DNA of 64,000 nt from Bacillota bacterium. Its GTDB lineage: Bacteria > Bacillota > Clostridia > Christensenellales > UBA1242. The position numbers and the translations under genes are program-made. Positions 26,759-35,801 of the stretch are shown in pieces. The notes beneath the pieces are model-generated. The model saw only the letters and a program-made list of their open reading frames with translations. It did no database searches and was not told the DNA's origin. Numbering within the stretch: position 1 is the first letter of the stretch; each line of letters opens with the position of its first letter. Location: assembly GCA_009784555.1 (NCBI GenBank), contig WRBO01000002.1, positions 1-64,000 on the forward strand. The letters are read 5' to 3'.

Positions 26759-27547
26759 TTACTCCGACTCTTTCTTTGCCAACGCAATACACAACCGTCT
26801 GTCATTCCCCTCGCCTACACTGTAGCTGCGAACACCCTCTATATCTTGCAATGCCGTGTGAATGATTGCACGGTCGCGTGGGTTCATCGGGTCCAACTTT
26901 ATTGTGCGCCCACTCTCTAATACTTTTGCGGCCTTGCGCTCGGCCAACGCCTTTAATGTTTCCGCCCGACGCTCTTTGTAATTTTCGATGTTAACGAATA
27001 CGCGGCGGCGATCTTCTTTGTGTGATTGACCAACGGCCTGGACAATTACCTGTAACGCATGCATGGCCTCGCCGCCCTTGCCGATTAATCGGCCAACGTC
27101 ATCGCCGCTGATTTCTATTGTGAAACTTCGCTCGTCCTCGGTACATGTTACCCCGCATTCGGAACCCATGGCCGCCAACAATTCGGTCACAAATTTCACA
27201 CATGCATCAACCTTTGCACTCTCGCCCGCGACAACTGGCTTTTGCTCTCTTTTCTCGATTGGCTTTCTTTCTTCTCTTTTTACTGGCTTTTCGGCCTGTT
27301 TCTCCGCTTGTACCTCTTTGACTGGTTCTGGCTTAACTTCCTTTTTTGGCTCTGGTTTTGGTTCTACCTTTGGCTCGGACTTCTTTACGCCCTCTTTCAT
27401 CGTTATTTTTACCTTGGCCTTTTTGAACATTCCGCCGTTTGAAATGATTTCAAAATCTACCTCGTCATATGCGGCCCCTAACTGCTCCAACCCTAACTCA
27501 ATCGCCTCGTCAATTGTCTTTGCTTGAATCTCTACCGATTTCGCCAT
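26759..27547 (-). CDS. jag: Jag/SpoIIIJ-associated RNA-binding protein
   Basis: 262 residues. Domains in order: Jag-N (1-50), a charged Lys/Glu/Pro linker (about 55-108), a KH domain with GRLIGKGGEAMHALQ (about 153-167), and R3H at the C-terminus (DPMNPRDRAIIHTAL). Jag binds RNA and acts with YidC in membrane insertion and in control of wall synthesis. AGGAGAATAGAGG is the ribosome site. Last gene of the rpmH-rnpA-yidD-yidC-jag operon. Confidence 0.95.
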   Translation of the reverse strand: MAKSVEIQAKTIDEAIELGLEQLGAAYDEVDFEIISNGGMFKKAKVKITMKEGVKKSEPKVEPKPEPKKEVKPEPVKEVQAEKQAEKPVKREERKPIEKREQKPVVAGESAKVDACVKFVTELLAAMGSECGVTCTEDERSFTIEISGDDVGRLIGKGGEAMHALQVIVQAVGQSHKEDRRRVFVNIENYKERRAETLKALAERKAAKVLESGRTIKLDPMNPRDRAIIHTALQDIEGVRSYSVGEGNDRRLCIALAKKESE

Positions 27548-27584
27548 ACACCTCTATTCTCCTTTTGTTATATACCGACACAAA

Positions 27585-28751
27585 TTATTTACTTTTGAAA
27601 TACTTTGCGTGTGGGTTTATTATTGTCATGTCTGGGGCACTCTCTTTCTTTTTGGCCTCTTTACGTTTTAACATCTTGTCAATGATAACATTCAAACCAA
27701 TCGCATAGACCGTGGAAATAATCGAAGACGCGATAATATAAATCGCCAACGCAGACGTCATCGTCATCGTAACCCCAATCATAACCAAAGGCATAATAAT
27801 CTTCATCATCTTGCCCATTTGCGCGGGGTCGAATGATGGAACGTCTGGCTTCTTGGTACCGTCGTTTACGGCCTGGTTTTTTACGTTACGAATACCGTAT
27901 CCGATTTCTGGCTCCTCATTTTCTTTTTTCGCGGTGATTGGTTTTGTTCGTGCCATTACTTTTGCACTGATAACCGCACCCGCGTATGTCGCACCACCGG
28001 CCAAGAGGATAAGCAACAGCCATCCATTCAACCGACGGTCGGTATCATCAATGTGCGAAAAGATTTCATTGTATTGCGCGCGCAAGGCATCCATCCCCGC
28101 CGCATCCAATCCATATGTCGCACGGTCGGAAACACCGCTTATGGCACTGCGGAATTGGTCGAAATCCAACACTCGCGCCGTCCATGGGGTGTCTGGCCGC
28201 CATACGTTCGTAACCCACAAAAACCCTACACGTGTTTCGGAATACTCGGCACGGATGGCCTCGGCGAATTCCTCGGTGTCGTGATACCCATCCCATTCTT
28301 GGTGAATAGCCTGCAGTCGCAAAAACTGGTTATTAACGTTATAGTTACTGATGACTCCCAATGCCTGGAACATACTTATGAACACCACGAAAATCATAAC
28401 GATGTTCAAAATGGTAAAGAGGCAAAATCCGCCCATCGCGCCCGCACCATGCTTGCGATATAACTCCTGACGCTTTTGGTTCATGGTGACGGGGTCGTCC
28501 GCGTACTTGATACGGATTGCATCGTCCTCGGGTTTAATCTCGGCCATACGCAGGCTGTTTTGCTTTGTGAAATACTTTGTACCAAAATCAATAGGTATCA
28601 AAACGGTACGCAGCAACAGTGCAAACAATATAACGGCCAAACCGTAACTGCCTACCCCGCCATAAAGCCACCCCAAAACGTTATAAACCAAACGGGCAAT
28701 CGCACCGCCCTGTTCGGGAAAAACAACTATGCTTTGCAACATTTCAAACAT
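27585..28751 (-). CDS. yidC: Membrane protein insertase YidC
   Basis: 388 residues, five or six hydrophobic segments. Inserts membrane proteins. Conserved segments are SYGLAVILFALLLRTVLIPIDF with the pore Arg (about 48), the cytoplasmic hairpin (MNQKRQELYRKHG), and the late helices LVMIGVTMTMTSALAIYIIAS. An unusually long insert (about 130-235) lies between the first and later helices on the outside. There is no lipobox. In the standard order after yidD. Confidence 0.93.
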   Translation of the reverse strand: MFEMLQSIVVFPEQGGAIARLVYNVLGWLYGGVGSYGLAVILFALLLRTVLIPIDFGTKYFTKQNSLRMAEIKPEDDAIRIKYADDPVTMNQKRQELYRKHGAGAMGGFCLFTILNIVMIFVVFISMFQALGVISNYNVNNQFLRLQAIHQEWDGYHDTEEFAEAIRAEYSETRVGFLWVTNVWRPDTPWTARVLDFDQFRSAISGVSDRATYGLDAAGMDALRAQYNEIFSHIDDTDRRLNGWLLLILLAGGATYAGAVISAKVMARTKPITAKKENEEPEIGYGIRNVKNQAVNDGTKKPDVPSFDPAQMGKMMKIIMPLVMIGVTMTMTSALAIYIIASSIISTVYAIGLNVIIDKMLKRKEAKKKESAPDMTIINPHAKYFKSK

Positions 28752-28775
28752 CTAACTTCTCCTAATCTCTAAACT

Positions 28776-29036
28776 CTACACTACCCACTTGCTGCCGCCG
28801 CGCAATTTCCACGGGACGGGGTCAAAGCCACGGTTGTTCCGACCAAAGGGGCGGCACCGCAATATTCGGCGCGTCGTCATCCACCATCCGACAAACGGGC
28901 CATGCCGCCGAATCGCAATCAATGCGTATTCGGAACATGTTGGTGTAAATGCACAACTCTTTGGCAATAATGGTCGAATAACGAACCTATAGAAGTATAT
29001 AGGAAGACATGCCACGAATTCAATCATTTTTCGCAT
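28776..29036 (-). CDS. yidD: YidD membrane insertion factor
   Basis: 86 residues. The family core is complete: [48 protein letters not shown] in segments, ending in the GFDPVP phrase. Thought to assist YidC. It overlaps rnpA by 13 bp, implying coupled translation. Confidence 0.95.
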   Translation of the reverse strand: MRKMIEFVACLPIYFYRFVIRPLLPKSCAFTPTCSEYALIAIRRHGPFVGWWMTTRRILRCRPFGRNNRGFDPVPWKLRGGSKWVV

Positions 29037-29368
29037 ATTAAACCCGCTTTTTGCAACACGGCGACCATCGCCGCCTGGATTTCGGTTAAATGCTTTTTCT
29101 CGATACCCTCTTTGGCAACGAACACCAAACTGTGGTTCGGTGCAATTCGGTCGACCAACGGCCGTGCCGCCGCGCGCATCAAACGAATGGCACGATGCCG
29201 CACCACGGAATTACCAACCTTTTTGGACACGGAGAAACCGACCTTGATATTTTTCATCTTGGCCGAAACAAAGACAAGGGTCAGCAATTCACACCCCACG
29301 TGCCGACCCCTGCGATAGATATAGTTAAACGATTTGCGCTTCTTAAGGCGATATTGTTTAGACAGCAT
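29024..29368 (-). CDS. rnpA: Ribonuclease P protein component
   Basis: 114 residues. Binds the leader of pre-tRNA together with RNase P RNA. Recognisable are [40 protein letters not shown] and the C-terminal [13 protein letters not shown]. The family RNR signature reads RHR here. Follows rpmH by 11 bp. Confidence 0.95.
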   Translation of the reverse strand: MLSKQYRLKKRKSFNYIYRRGRHVGCELLTLVFVSAKMKNIKVGFSVSKKVGNSVVRHRAIRLMRAAARPLVDRIAPNHSLVFVAKEGIEKKHLTEIQAAMVAVLQKAGLICEK

Positions 29369-29379
29369 CTAAACCTCCC

Positions 29380-29514
29380 TTATGCAGAGAGTACTTTTCT
29401 TCCTCGCGCCCTACGACGCTTCAAAACGTTACGTCCGCCTTGGGTACGCATACGCGCACGAAAGCCGTGGACTTTTGACCGTTGACGCTTTTTTGGTTGA
29501 TATGTTCTTTTCAT
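29380..29514 (-). CDS. rpmH: 50S ribosomal protein L34
   Basis: 44 residues: [19 protein letters not shown], then [20 protein letters not shown] and a KVLSA end, the classic small basic L34. GGGAG lies 10 bp before the ATG. First gene of the operon that runs to jag, from the consensus promoter at 29549-29577. Confidence 0.97.
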   Translation of the reverse strand: MKRTYQPKKRQRSKVHGFRARMRTQGGRNVLKRRRARGRKVLSA

Positions 29515-29548
29515 GTTTTGTTACTCCCGAAATAATCCAAGTCCACTT

Positions 29549-29577
29549 ATTATACAGACCCCAACCCATTTCGTCAA
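29549..29577 (-). promoter_or_regulatory. Promoter of rpmH operon
   Basis: TTGACG (29572-29577), 17 bp, TATAAT (29549-29554), 35 bp upstream of rpmH. Confidence 0.85.
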
Positions 29578-29598
29578 GTTGTTCATCCCGATGACAAA

Positions 29599-30345
29599 TC
29601 ATTTGCCATACTTTTTGTAAAAGTTCCTCATCTTCATTTCCAGTTGTTTGCTGCTAGAATTGTTTAACAATGTTGTTATGTTTCCATCGGCCCAATAAAC
29701 CCATATAAAGTCTGGGTCAACAACAATCCTTTGGGATTCCAGACTGCGGAAATACCTAACACATTCGTTGCACATCCTCCTGGAAACCCCTATTGGCCTG
29801 TCGGTACGGCGCGACAACTCCCGCTCTGCGTGTGAACCATAAAAACGTCCATCCGTTCCACCGTCTCTGTAATTCGCTTTGACCAACCCCTTTTTCTCAT
29901 CTTCCTTTATCTGTTCGTCCAAAACACCCTTAAACGTTGTTTGATTTGTTAATCCTGCGGCCCTTAACTCGTCAATCGCTTTTTGACGTTTGTAACCTGG
30001 GCCGACAATCTCGTCGCTATACCCGCTTGCCCCCGCCACACTAGATGTGTCTATGGTAATCGCCAAGGTCTTTTTGTCCATCTCGGAACCATATGCCCAC
30101 TGCATTTCGTCGGCCATGTACTGGGCGAAAATTGCCACGATGATATCGTCTTTGACGGCCACGGGCAAATCCAGCTTCGACTCCGCACACTGTCGCTCCA
30201 AATTATCCACGATAATTTCTTTCAACTTTGCATTACCTTGAACGTATTCGACTATAAAGTCCTTTGGTTTGGAACCCTTTGGCTCTAAATTCAACAAACC
30301 AATAACTAATTCGCGTGGTATTGCTTCACTTATTTTATTTGTCAT
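29599..30345 (-). CDS. Putative deaminase-superfamily protein
   Basis: 248 residues. The C-terminal part shows the zinc deaminase pattern: SHAERELSRR with HAE at 172-174, then a Pro-Ile strand (RPIGVS), then MCNECVRYF with C192 and C195. These are the metal and proton-shuttle positions of cytidine/nucleic-acid deaminases. The N-terminal 150 residues are helical and unrecognised. Which base or toxin role is involved cannot be told. No Shine-Dalgarno. TATAGT with extended TG ends 6 bp before the ATG. Lies between rpmH and the GNAT operon near the origin. Confidence 0.55.
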   Translation of the reverse strand: MTNKISEAIPRELVIGLLNLEPKGSKPKDFIVEYVQGNAKLKEIIVDNLERQCAESKLDLPVAVKDDIIVAIFAQYMADEMQWAYGSEMDKKTLAITIDTSSVAGASGYSDEIVGPGYKRQKAIDELRAAGLTNQTTFKGVLDEQIKEDEKKGLVKANYRDGGTDGRFYGSHAERELSRRTDRPIGVSRRMCNECVRYFRSLESQRIVVDPDFIWVYWADGNITTLLNNSSSKQLEMKMRNFYKKYGK

Positions 30346-30420
30346 TCGTTAACTATAACATACCTGTTAACACTTCTTGGCGGTACAACTCCCCCACACT
30401 TTTTGATAAAATTGGGGTCT

Positions 30421-30966
30421 ATGGATAACGCAGTAGTTTGGGATTATATTGAGGAATCCCACGGGGGACTTTCTGTACTGTTTTTGAAGCCGGGAATGCG
30501 GCCAAAGTTCCCCATGTCATGGACGGGAAAATTGATAGAGGGATTAAACGAAAACAACATCGCCGAACACATGGACCCGCACGGCCCATGTGCGGGGTAC
30601 ATAGATATAAATGCCAACTACAACCAAATGGCGCGCCGCGGTGCCGAAATTTCATGGATTGAAATCCTGGACCCCGAATTCCGGGGGCGGGGTTTCGGCC
30701 GTGACTTGACCCAAGTCGGGGCAATGCACATCGGCGGCTACGGTGTCGGACGGCTGGAACTCGAGGCCCACAACGGAACCGAGGGGTTCCACGAAAAAAT
30801 GGGCTTTACAAGGGAAACCAGTCAAAAGGGCCTGCGTTCAAACATCATATCAATGGCAACCAACCTCCCCAACACCGAACTAAACGCCGCATGGACAAAA
30901 TTCAAAATGAACCCCACACTTTCGCAAATTGCATCAGACCTAACCGCACGGAGAGAAATATCATGA
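30421..30966 (+). CDS. GNAT-family N-acetyltransferase
   Basis: 181 residues. The acetyl-CoA binding motif is clear: ISWIEILDPEFRGRGFGRDLTQVGAMHIGG (beta4, the R-G-x-G loop and helix 3), followed by VGRLELEAHN and FHEKMGFTRET. Substrate unknown. The ATG at 30421 is preferred to a TTG 18 bp earlier because TAAAAT ends 8 bp before it. ATGA overlap with the next gene implies a two-gene operon. Confidence 0.85.
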   Translation: MDNAVVWDYIEESHGGLSVLFLKPGMRPKFPMSWTGKLIEGLNENNIAEHMDPHGPCAGYIDINANYNQMARRGAEISWIEILDPEFRGRGFGRDLTQVGAMHIGGYGVGRLELEAHNGTEGFHEKMGFTRETSQKGLRSNIISMATNLPNTELNAAWTKFKMNPTLSQIASDLTARREIS

Positions 30967-31817
30967 CAAAACCACCATTGCGAAAATTCCTGACACGAAA
31001 ATCATTGATAACCATGACCCCACCAAACGGTGCGGGGAAAAACTCCCTAATGGTACACGAAATGGGCCAAGGCGTTGCAAACCAACTCAAAAGTTACAGC
31101 CTGCTTACTCACATCAACTTTCTCTTGGCATCTATATCCCACCTGCACAACGACCACACCTCAAATATAAAAGAGGTCGAGGCCCTCTGTCACGAGGCCG
31201 GTGTTCCAATGCTCTTCCTCGATTATTACAACCACAACGGCGGCCCATACGCCCAAGACAGCCACAAACTCTACCGCGGCCTCCAAGACCTGGGCATCCA
31301 ACGCCCGAACATGATTACCCCGCGCGAAGGCGCAACGATGATGGGCCTTCGCAACATCGAAAACACTCGCCTGGTTCATGCCGAGGGTTTCCATTCGTTC
31401 GCCCTGGCGATGGAGGACGATACCAACGAACTCCAACGTATTACAACAATCTTGCCCGATAACTGTGATGTCAAGGGTTCCAAACGGTTTTTCAAAGGCG
31501 ACCTTGCCGGGCCAATGTTAAAACAAAATTTCTTTGACGTAACGGGCGAGCGACAGCACCGCCGCAACTTCCACCTGTCCATCGACACGGTCAAAGGCTA
31601 TAACGTGTACGAAGACGAAAAAGGCAAACACTGTGCATGGCACATGTACACCAACACCCAAGGCAGCAAAAACCACGACCTCTCCCAACAACTGATGGAC
31701 AACGGCTTTGACATTTTCTATCGCCACATGTACAAGGGCTCTCGCCACCTGAACGAATTAAACAAACCAATAAAAAACCCCGAAAAATCGGGGCCTCAAA
31801 TCGGCGAATCGGCCTAG
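30963..31817 (+). CDS. Unrecognised protein coupled to GNAT
   Basis: 284 residues, soluble, rich in His and Asn. After a basic N-terminus comes GAGKNSLMVHEMGQGVANQL, followed by a Rossmann-like alternation (VPMLFLDYY..., MITPREGATMMGL). No confident family. The GAGKNS stretch resembles a P-loop but lacks GK[ST] spacing and is probably chance. The overlap ATGA with the acetyltransferase gene suggests a shared pathway. Its last codons hold the dnaN terminator of the opposite strand. Confidence 0.65.
   Translation: MTKPPLRKFLTRKSLITMTPPNGAGKNSLMVHEMGQGVANQLKSYSLLTHINFLLASISHLHNDHTSNIKEVEALCHEAGVPMLFLDYYNHNGGPYAQDSHKLYRGLQDLGIQRPNMITPREGATMMGLRNIENTRLVHAEGFHSFALAMEDDTNELQRITTILPDNCDVKGSKRFFKGDLAGPMLKQNFFDVTGERQHRRNFHLSIDTVKGYNVYEDEKGKHCAWHMYTNTQGSKNHDLSQQLMDNGFDIFYRHMYKGSRHLNELNKPIKNPEKSGPQIGESA
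31772..31793 (-). terminator. Terminator of dnaN, inside the opposite gene
   Basis: On the minus strand CCCCGA-TTTT-TCGGGG followed by TTTTTT, 20 bp after the dnaN stop. It lies wholly in the coding 3' end of the convergent plus gene (codons for the KNPEKSG stretch). Confidence 0.8.
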
Positions 31818-32911
31818 GATATCCGCACAGGCAACACAAGGAACGTAAAATCCCCATCCTTTGCCGCGGTGATTATTGCGGGACTATGCTCGCCCGTCAA
31901 TTGTAATTTGATAAAATCATTTTGAATGTTACGCAACGCATCAAACAAATACTTTGCATTAAACGCAATTGTAACATCCTTTCCCGTCAACGACGCCGCG
32001 ACCTTTTCGTTAATGCGGCCAATTTCATTTGTACTTGAAACCGCAACCTGCTTGTCGCCAACTTTGATGGTAACCAAATTCACCCTGTCTGAACGCACCA
32101 ACAACCCTGCCCGCTCTACCGCGTTTTCAAAATGGCTCTTTTCAACAACCGCGTCGGATGTAAACTCTTTTGGCATTATTTGCGCGTAATTGATAAATTC
32201 GCCGTCAATCAAACGCGTAGCCATAATTGTGTTACCGACGGAAATTTGCAAGAACTTGTTTTCAACAACAACGTTAACCTCGCCATTATCATCCGACAAC
32301 AACTTCCGCACCTCGTCCAAACTTCGCGCGGGGACAATAATTTTGCCCGCGTCTTTGTAATTTGCAATCGACTTCTCTACCTTTGCCATACGGAACCCAT
32401 CCAACGCAACACCCGTCAATGTATCCTTATATAACTCGAACAACACACCCTTTAATACTGGGCGGCTGTCATCCTGGCTGGTACAAATCGTGGTCTTTGA
32501 AATCAAATCACGCAAAGCCTCCGACTTAATCGAAAAATACGGCTCCTCGGTCAGGTTAATAATTGACGGATATTCATCCGCGGGCAAACATTGGAAATTA
32601 CAAATATTGTCGGCATGTTTAATAACAACCGTCTGGCCGTCGCTGGTAATTGACAAACTGCTCTTGTCCAACTTTCGCACATATTCGGCGAACAAACGCC
32701 CTGGAACAATTACCGTCCCCTGTTGTTTAATATCCGCACGAATTGTCTTTTGTAAAAATATTTCCAAATCGGTCGCCGACAATGTCAACGTATCCTTTGT
32801 CGCCGTCAACTTAATCCCTTCCAAAACTGGGTTAATTGCCTTTGCATTCGCGGCTCGCGCCACCGTCGCAACCGCCTCTGCTAAATCCAATCCATCAACC
32901 GTTAACTTCAT
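31814..32911 (-). CDS. dnaN: DNA polymerase III beta sliding clamp
   Basis: 365 residues, standard length. Forms the ring that tethers polymerase III to DNA. Three similar domains are visible, with LSATDLEIFLQKTI and YVRKLDKSSLSITSDG (first), RPVLKGVLFELYKDTLTGVALDGFRMAKVEK (second), and FNAKYLFDALRNIQ with a LPVRIS end (third). GGAGGG precedes the ATG. A TTGCGT-18-TATACT promoter lies about 40 bp upstream. Divergent from dnaA, not downstream of it as in most Bacillota. Confidence 0.98.
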   Translation of the reverse strand: MKLTVDGLDLAEAVATVARAANAKAINPVLEGIKLTATKDTLTLSATDLEIFLQKTIRADIKQQGTVIVPGRLFAEYVRKLDKSSLSITSDGQTVVIKHADNICNFQCLPADEYPSIINLTEEPYFSIKSEALRDLISKTTICTSQDDSRPVLKGVLFELYKDTLTGVALDGFRMAKVEKSIANYKDAGKIIVPARSLDEVRKLLSDDNGEVNVVVENKFLQISVGNTIMATRLIDGEFINYAQIMPKEFTSDAVVEKSHFENAVERAGLLVRSDRVNLVTIKVGDKQVAVSSTNEIGRINEKVAASLTGKDVTIAFNAKYLFDALRNIQNDFIKLQLTGEHSPAIITAAKDGDFTFLVLPVRIS

Positions 32912-33267
32912 ATACCCTCCGTCTTACAATACATTCAATTGGAGTATATCATCTACCCTAATCATCACGCAAGCCAATCAAATCCCGCATGACGAACTTA
33001 TGTTCACCGAGGGCTACCTCGCATGCATAAAAGACGGCAACAGGCCGCCGAGAAAACCCCCTACTAAAACCAAGCCATCCTCTCCTCTTTAGTGCGCAAG
33101 GGGGTATGGGGGCACTCGCTTTGCCCCCATTTGCTTTTGGTTCTTTTGGCAACCCAAAAGAACAACCGCCTGTTAAGGCAAACCTCAGTGCCCCCTGCAA
33201 GACGGCCATACACATTTGTCAGTGAACTATTGATTTCCCAAAATTCACATGTATAATGTAACTAGAT
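32912..33267. other. dnaN-dnaA divergent gap, likely origin region
   Basis: About 355 bp without a gene. Holds the dnaN promoter (near 32945-32975, minus), a mosaic segment (33050-33085) matching 5411-5450, the 78 nt two-hairpin repeat, and the dnaA promoter: TTGATT 33230-33235, 16 bp, TATAAT 33252-33257. Strand bias switches here, so the origin is likely in or near it. No perfect DnaA box (TTATNCACA) was found in it, which weakens the claim. Confidence 0.5.
33088..33165. repeat. 78 nt two-hairpin repeat, copy 2
   Basis: 74 of 78 bases match 26673-26750. Both stems are intact: GGGGGCA/TGCCCCC and GTTCTTTTGG/CCAAAAGAAC. Position in the dnaN-dnaA gap, between two divergent promoters, argues against a plain terminator role. 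Confidence 0.8.
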
Positions 33268-34638
33268 ATGGATATCGAAAAAATTTGGCGTGGCGCGCAA
33301 AAAAAGATTCAAGACAGGGTTTCCGCCGTGTCCTTTGACCTGTGGATTGCCACCCTAACCCCCGAGGAATTCCGCGACGGCGAATTCGTCCTGGCCGCCA
33401 CATCTTCAAACGCACGGGACCAGGCATACAAAGACATCCACTTTCCGCATATAGAGGCGGAAATCCGCGACGCCGCCCCCATCGTCGAAAAAATCGTCAT
33501 CATAGACGCAATTGAAAAAGAACAACGGGATGCCGCGAAAAACCCCCCCCAGAAAAATTTGGAAAATGAAATAACCCCCCCCAGCTACAGCGCAGGCTTC
33601 ATCGTCCCAAACCCCACCAAAACATTCGACACATTCATAGTCGGCAAATCAAACGAATACGTCGCCGCGGCGGCCGAGGCCGTCGCACGCGCCCCGGGTA
33701 AACGCATAAATCCACTATTTATCTATGGGAACAGCGGCCTTGGCAAAACCCACCTCCTTCACGCTATTGCCAACCACATCCGCAACGAACAGCCCCACCT
33801 TAAAATCGCTTTTGCCACATGTGACAAATTCACAACCGATTACGTTAACGCAATGCGGTTCAAATCCATTCCCGTCGCACAATTACGCGAAAACTATCGC
33901 AATGTGGACGTCCTCCTGCTGGACGATATCCACGACATCGAAAACCGCACGGGAACCCAAGAAGAATTCTTCAACACGTTCAACGACCTGTTTCAAAACG
34001 GCAAACAAATCATCCTGACATCCGACCGCCACGCGGACAAGTTTACAACGCTAGAGGAACGTATGCGCAGCCGCTTCAAATCTGGCCTTATCCAAGACAT
34101 GACCGCCCCCGATGTCGAAATGCGTATGGCAATCCTGCAAAAAAAAGCCAGCCTCGAAAACTACCGCCTGGACACCGATGTCGTACAATACCTGGCGGAA
34201 AAGGCGTTCAAGCGAAACATGAACATCCGCGATATGGAAGGCATCCTGTTCAAGGTCATTTTTTACGCTGGTCTTAAAAACCGCGAAACGCCGACCATCC
34301 TCGACTGTCGCGAAGCTCTCCAAGAACAGGAAGAAGACGTAAAAAGCCAAACCACATCCGAAACCATCATCGATAACGTTTGCAAGTATTTTCACGTAAA
34401 AAAAGACGATTTAATATCAAAAAAGCGAAATCGCGAATTTGCCGAACCGCGCATGTTTGCAATCTACCTTATATCTGAATTCCTAAACATTCCCTTGGTA
34501 AACATCGGCCAACTGTTCGGCGGCCGCGACCACACAACAATCCTACACAGCCGCAACAAAATCACAAACCAACTTACAAAAGACACCCGAACCAAACGCA
34601 TAGTCGAAGACCTAACAAAACTGGTAATAAACGACTAA
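33268..34638 (+). CDS. dnaA: Chromosomal replication initiator DnaA
   Basis: 456 residues. Domain I (1-80) begins IEKIWRGAQKKIQDRVS. The domain II linker (about 82-112) contains two PP segments encoded by a paired C-tract repeat. The AAA+ domain has Walker A GNSGLGKTH (about 153-161), Walker B LLLDDIHDIE and the sensor region MRSRFKSGL. Domain IV holds the DNA-binding signature FGGRDHTTILHSRNKI. The -10 ends 10 bp before the ATG, and there is no Shine-Dalgarno, so the leader is at most a few bases. Confidence 0.98.
   Translation: MDIEKIWRGAQKKIQDRVSAVSFDLWIATLTPEEFRDGEFVLAATSSNARDQAYKDIHFPHIEAEIRDAAPIVEKIVIIDAIEKEQRDAAKNPPQKNLENEITPPSYSAGFIVPNPTKTFDTFIVGKSNEYVAAAAEAVARAPGKRINPLFIYGNSGLGKTHLLHAIANHIRNEQPHLKIAFATCDKFTTDYVNAMRFKSIPVAQLRENYRNVDVLLLDDIHDIENRTGTQEEFFNTFNDLFQNGKQIILTSDRHADKFTTLEERMRSRFKSGLIQDMTAPDVEMRMAILQKKASLENYRLDTDVVQYLAEKAFKRNMNIRDMEGILFKVIFYAGLKNRETPTILDCREALQEQEEDVKSQTTSETIIDNVCKYFHVKKDDLISKKRNREFAEPRMFAIYLISEFLNIPLVNIGQLFGGRDHTTILHSRNKITNQLTKDTRTKRIVEDLTKLVIND
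33543..33582 (+). repeat. Paired C-tract element, copy 2 (inside dnaA)
   Basis: Eight Cs at 33543-33550 and eight at 33575-33582, both in the context AACCCCCCCCAG, with 24 A-rich bases between. Same design as 6106-6141 and 58115-58153. Confidence 0.55.
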
Positions 34639-34730
34639 CCCCGCCTGATGTTCTTCCGACGGTAACACTACCTTGATTCTCTCAACACTCATGATAACAG
34701 ATTGTCACAAACCATGTTAAAATCTCCTAC

Positions 34731-35801
34731 ATGCATATCAAGACCTTGACCGTAAAGAATTTCCGAAATCACGTCGCGACGCAAATCGACCTCGCCCCCA
34801 CCGTGAATGTTTTGGTGGGCGATAACGCCCAGGGCAAGACGAATCTGCTCGAGAGCATCTTCCTCGCCTGTGTCGGACGTGGGTGGCGCGCTAACCGCGA
34901 CCGCGACCTTATCCGCTTTGACACCGACATCGGCATTGTCCGCGCAATCGCAACAAAACGTTACGGCGACGTCACGGTCGAGATTAAAATACCGCGAAAC
35001 GGCCGTAAAACCATCCTTATTAACGGAATTCCCGTACAAAAGATGGGCGAATTAATGGGCCAAATAAATTGCGTTTTCTTTTCCCCCGACGAACTCCGAT
35101 TGGTAAAAGACGCCCCAGCCGACCGCCGACGATTCATGGACATAGACATCAGCCAAATTGACAAGTCATATTTCTATTCATTGCTGCGATATAACAAAAT
35201 CTTGGCCCAACGTAATGCCCTCCTAAAATCATCCACAGAAGACATCTCACGCGGATTGGAAATTTGGGACCAACAACTGGCAAAGGACGCCGTGCAAATC
35301 ATTGCCCGTCGCATCAAGTTCCTGGACGAGTTAAAGGCAGGTGTCACCACAACACACGGTTTCCTGACCAACGGCCGAGAAACCATTTCACTATCATACG
35401 AAGGCACAGCAATCATGGACGAAGAAGAATTCATCACTGCCCTTTCCGCCGCCCGCGAACGCGACATGCGCTTGCGCACAACCACCATAGGCCCCCATCG
35501 CGATGACATATGCATATGCATAGACAACAAAGACGTCCGCCAGTTCGCAAGTCAAGGACAACAGCGCACCGTGGCATTATCAATCAAATTGGCAGAATTA
35601 GACATTTTCGAGCATTTTACAGGCGAAAAACCGATACTTTTGTTGGATGATGTTTTTTCAGAACTTGATGATGCGCGCCAGACCAGATTGTTGCAAGCAA
35701 TTCATAATTGCCAAACAGTCATCACTACCACAGGCTTTTGCGGGCTCTCTGACCCTAATATAAAAATATTCAATATTAAAAATGGCAGTCTATTCGTTTG
35801 A
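34731..35801 (+). CDS. recF: DNA repair and replication protein RecF
   Basis: 356 residues. SMC-like ATPase that helps load RecA at gaps. Walker A GDNAQGKTNLLE (about 30-41), the signature QGQQRTVALSIKLAE near 285, and Walker B PILLLDDVFSELDD. TAAAAT ends 7 bp before the ATG, without Shine-Dalgarno. The 92 bp between dnaA and recF contain nothing else clear. Confidence 0.97.
   Translation: MHIKTLTVKNFRNHVATQIDLAPTVNVLVGDNAQGKTNLLESIFLACVGRGWRANRDRDLIRFDTDIGIVRAIATKRYGDVTVEIKIPRNGRKTILINGIPVQKMGELMGQINCVFFSPDELRLVKDAPADRRRFMDIDISQIDKSYFYSLLRYNKILAQRNALLKSSTEDISRGLEIWDQQLAKDAVQIIARRIKFLDELKAGVTTTHGFLTNGRETISLSYEGTAIMDEEEFITALSAARERDMRLRTTTIGPHRDDICICIDNKDVRQFASQGQQRTVALSIKLAELDIFEHFTGEKPILLLDDVFSELDDARQTRLLQAIHNCQTVITTTGFCGLSDPNIKIFNIKNGSLFV

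Noticed and set aside
30999-31060. P-loop-like GAGKNS in the 30963 product
   Set aside because: The sequence lacks the GK[ST] ending and no Walker B or nucleotide-binding context was found.
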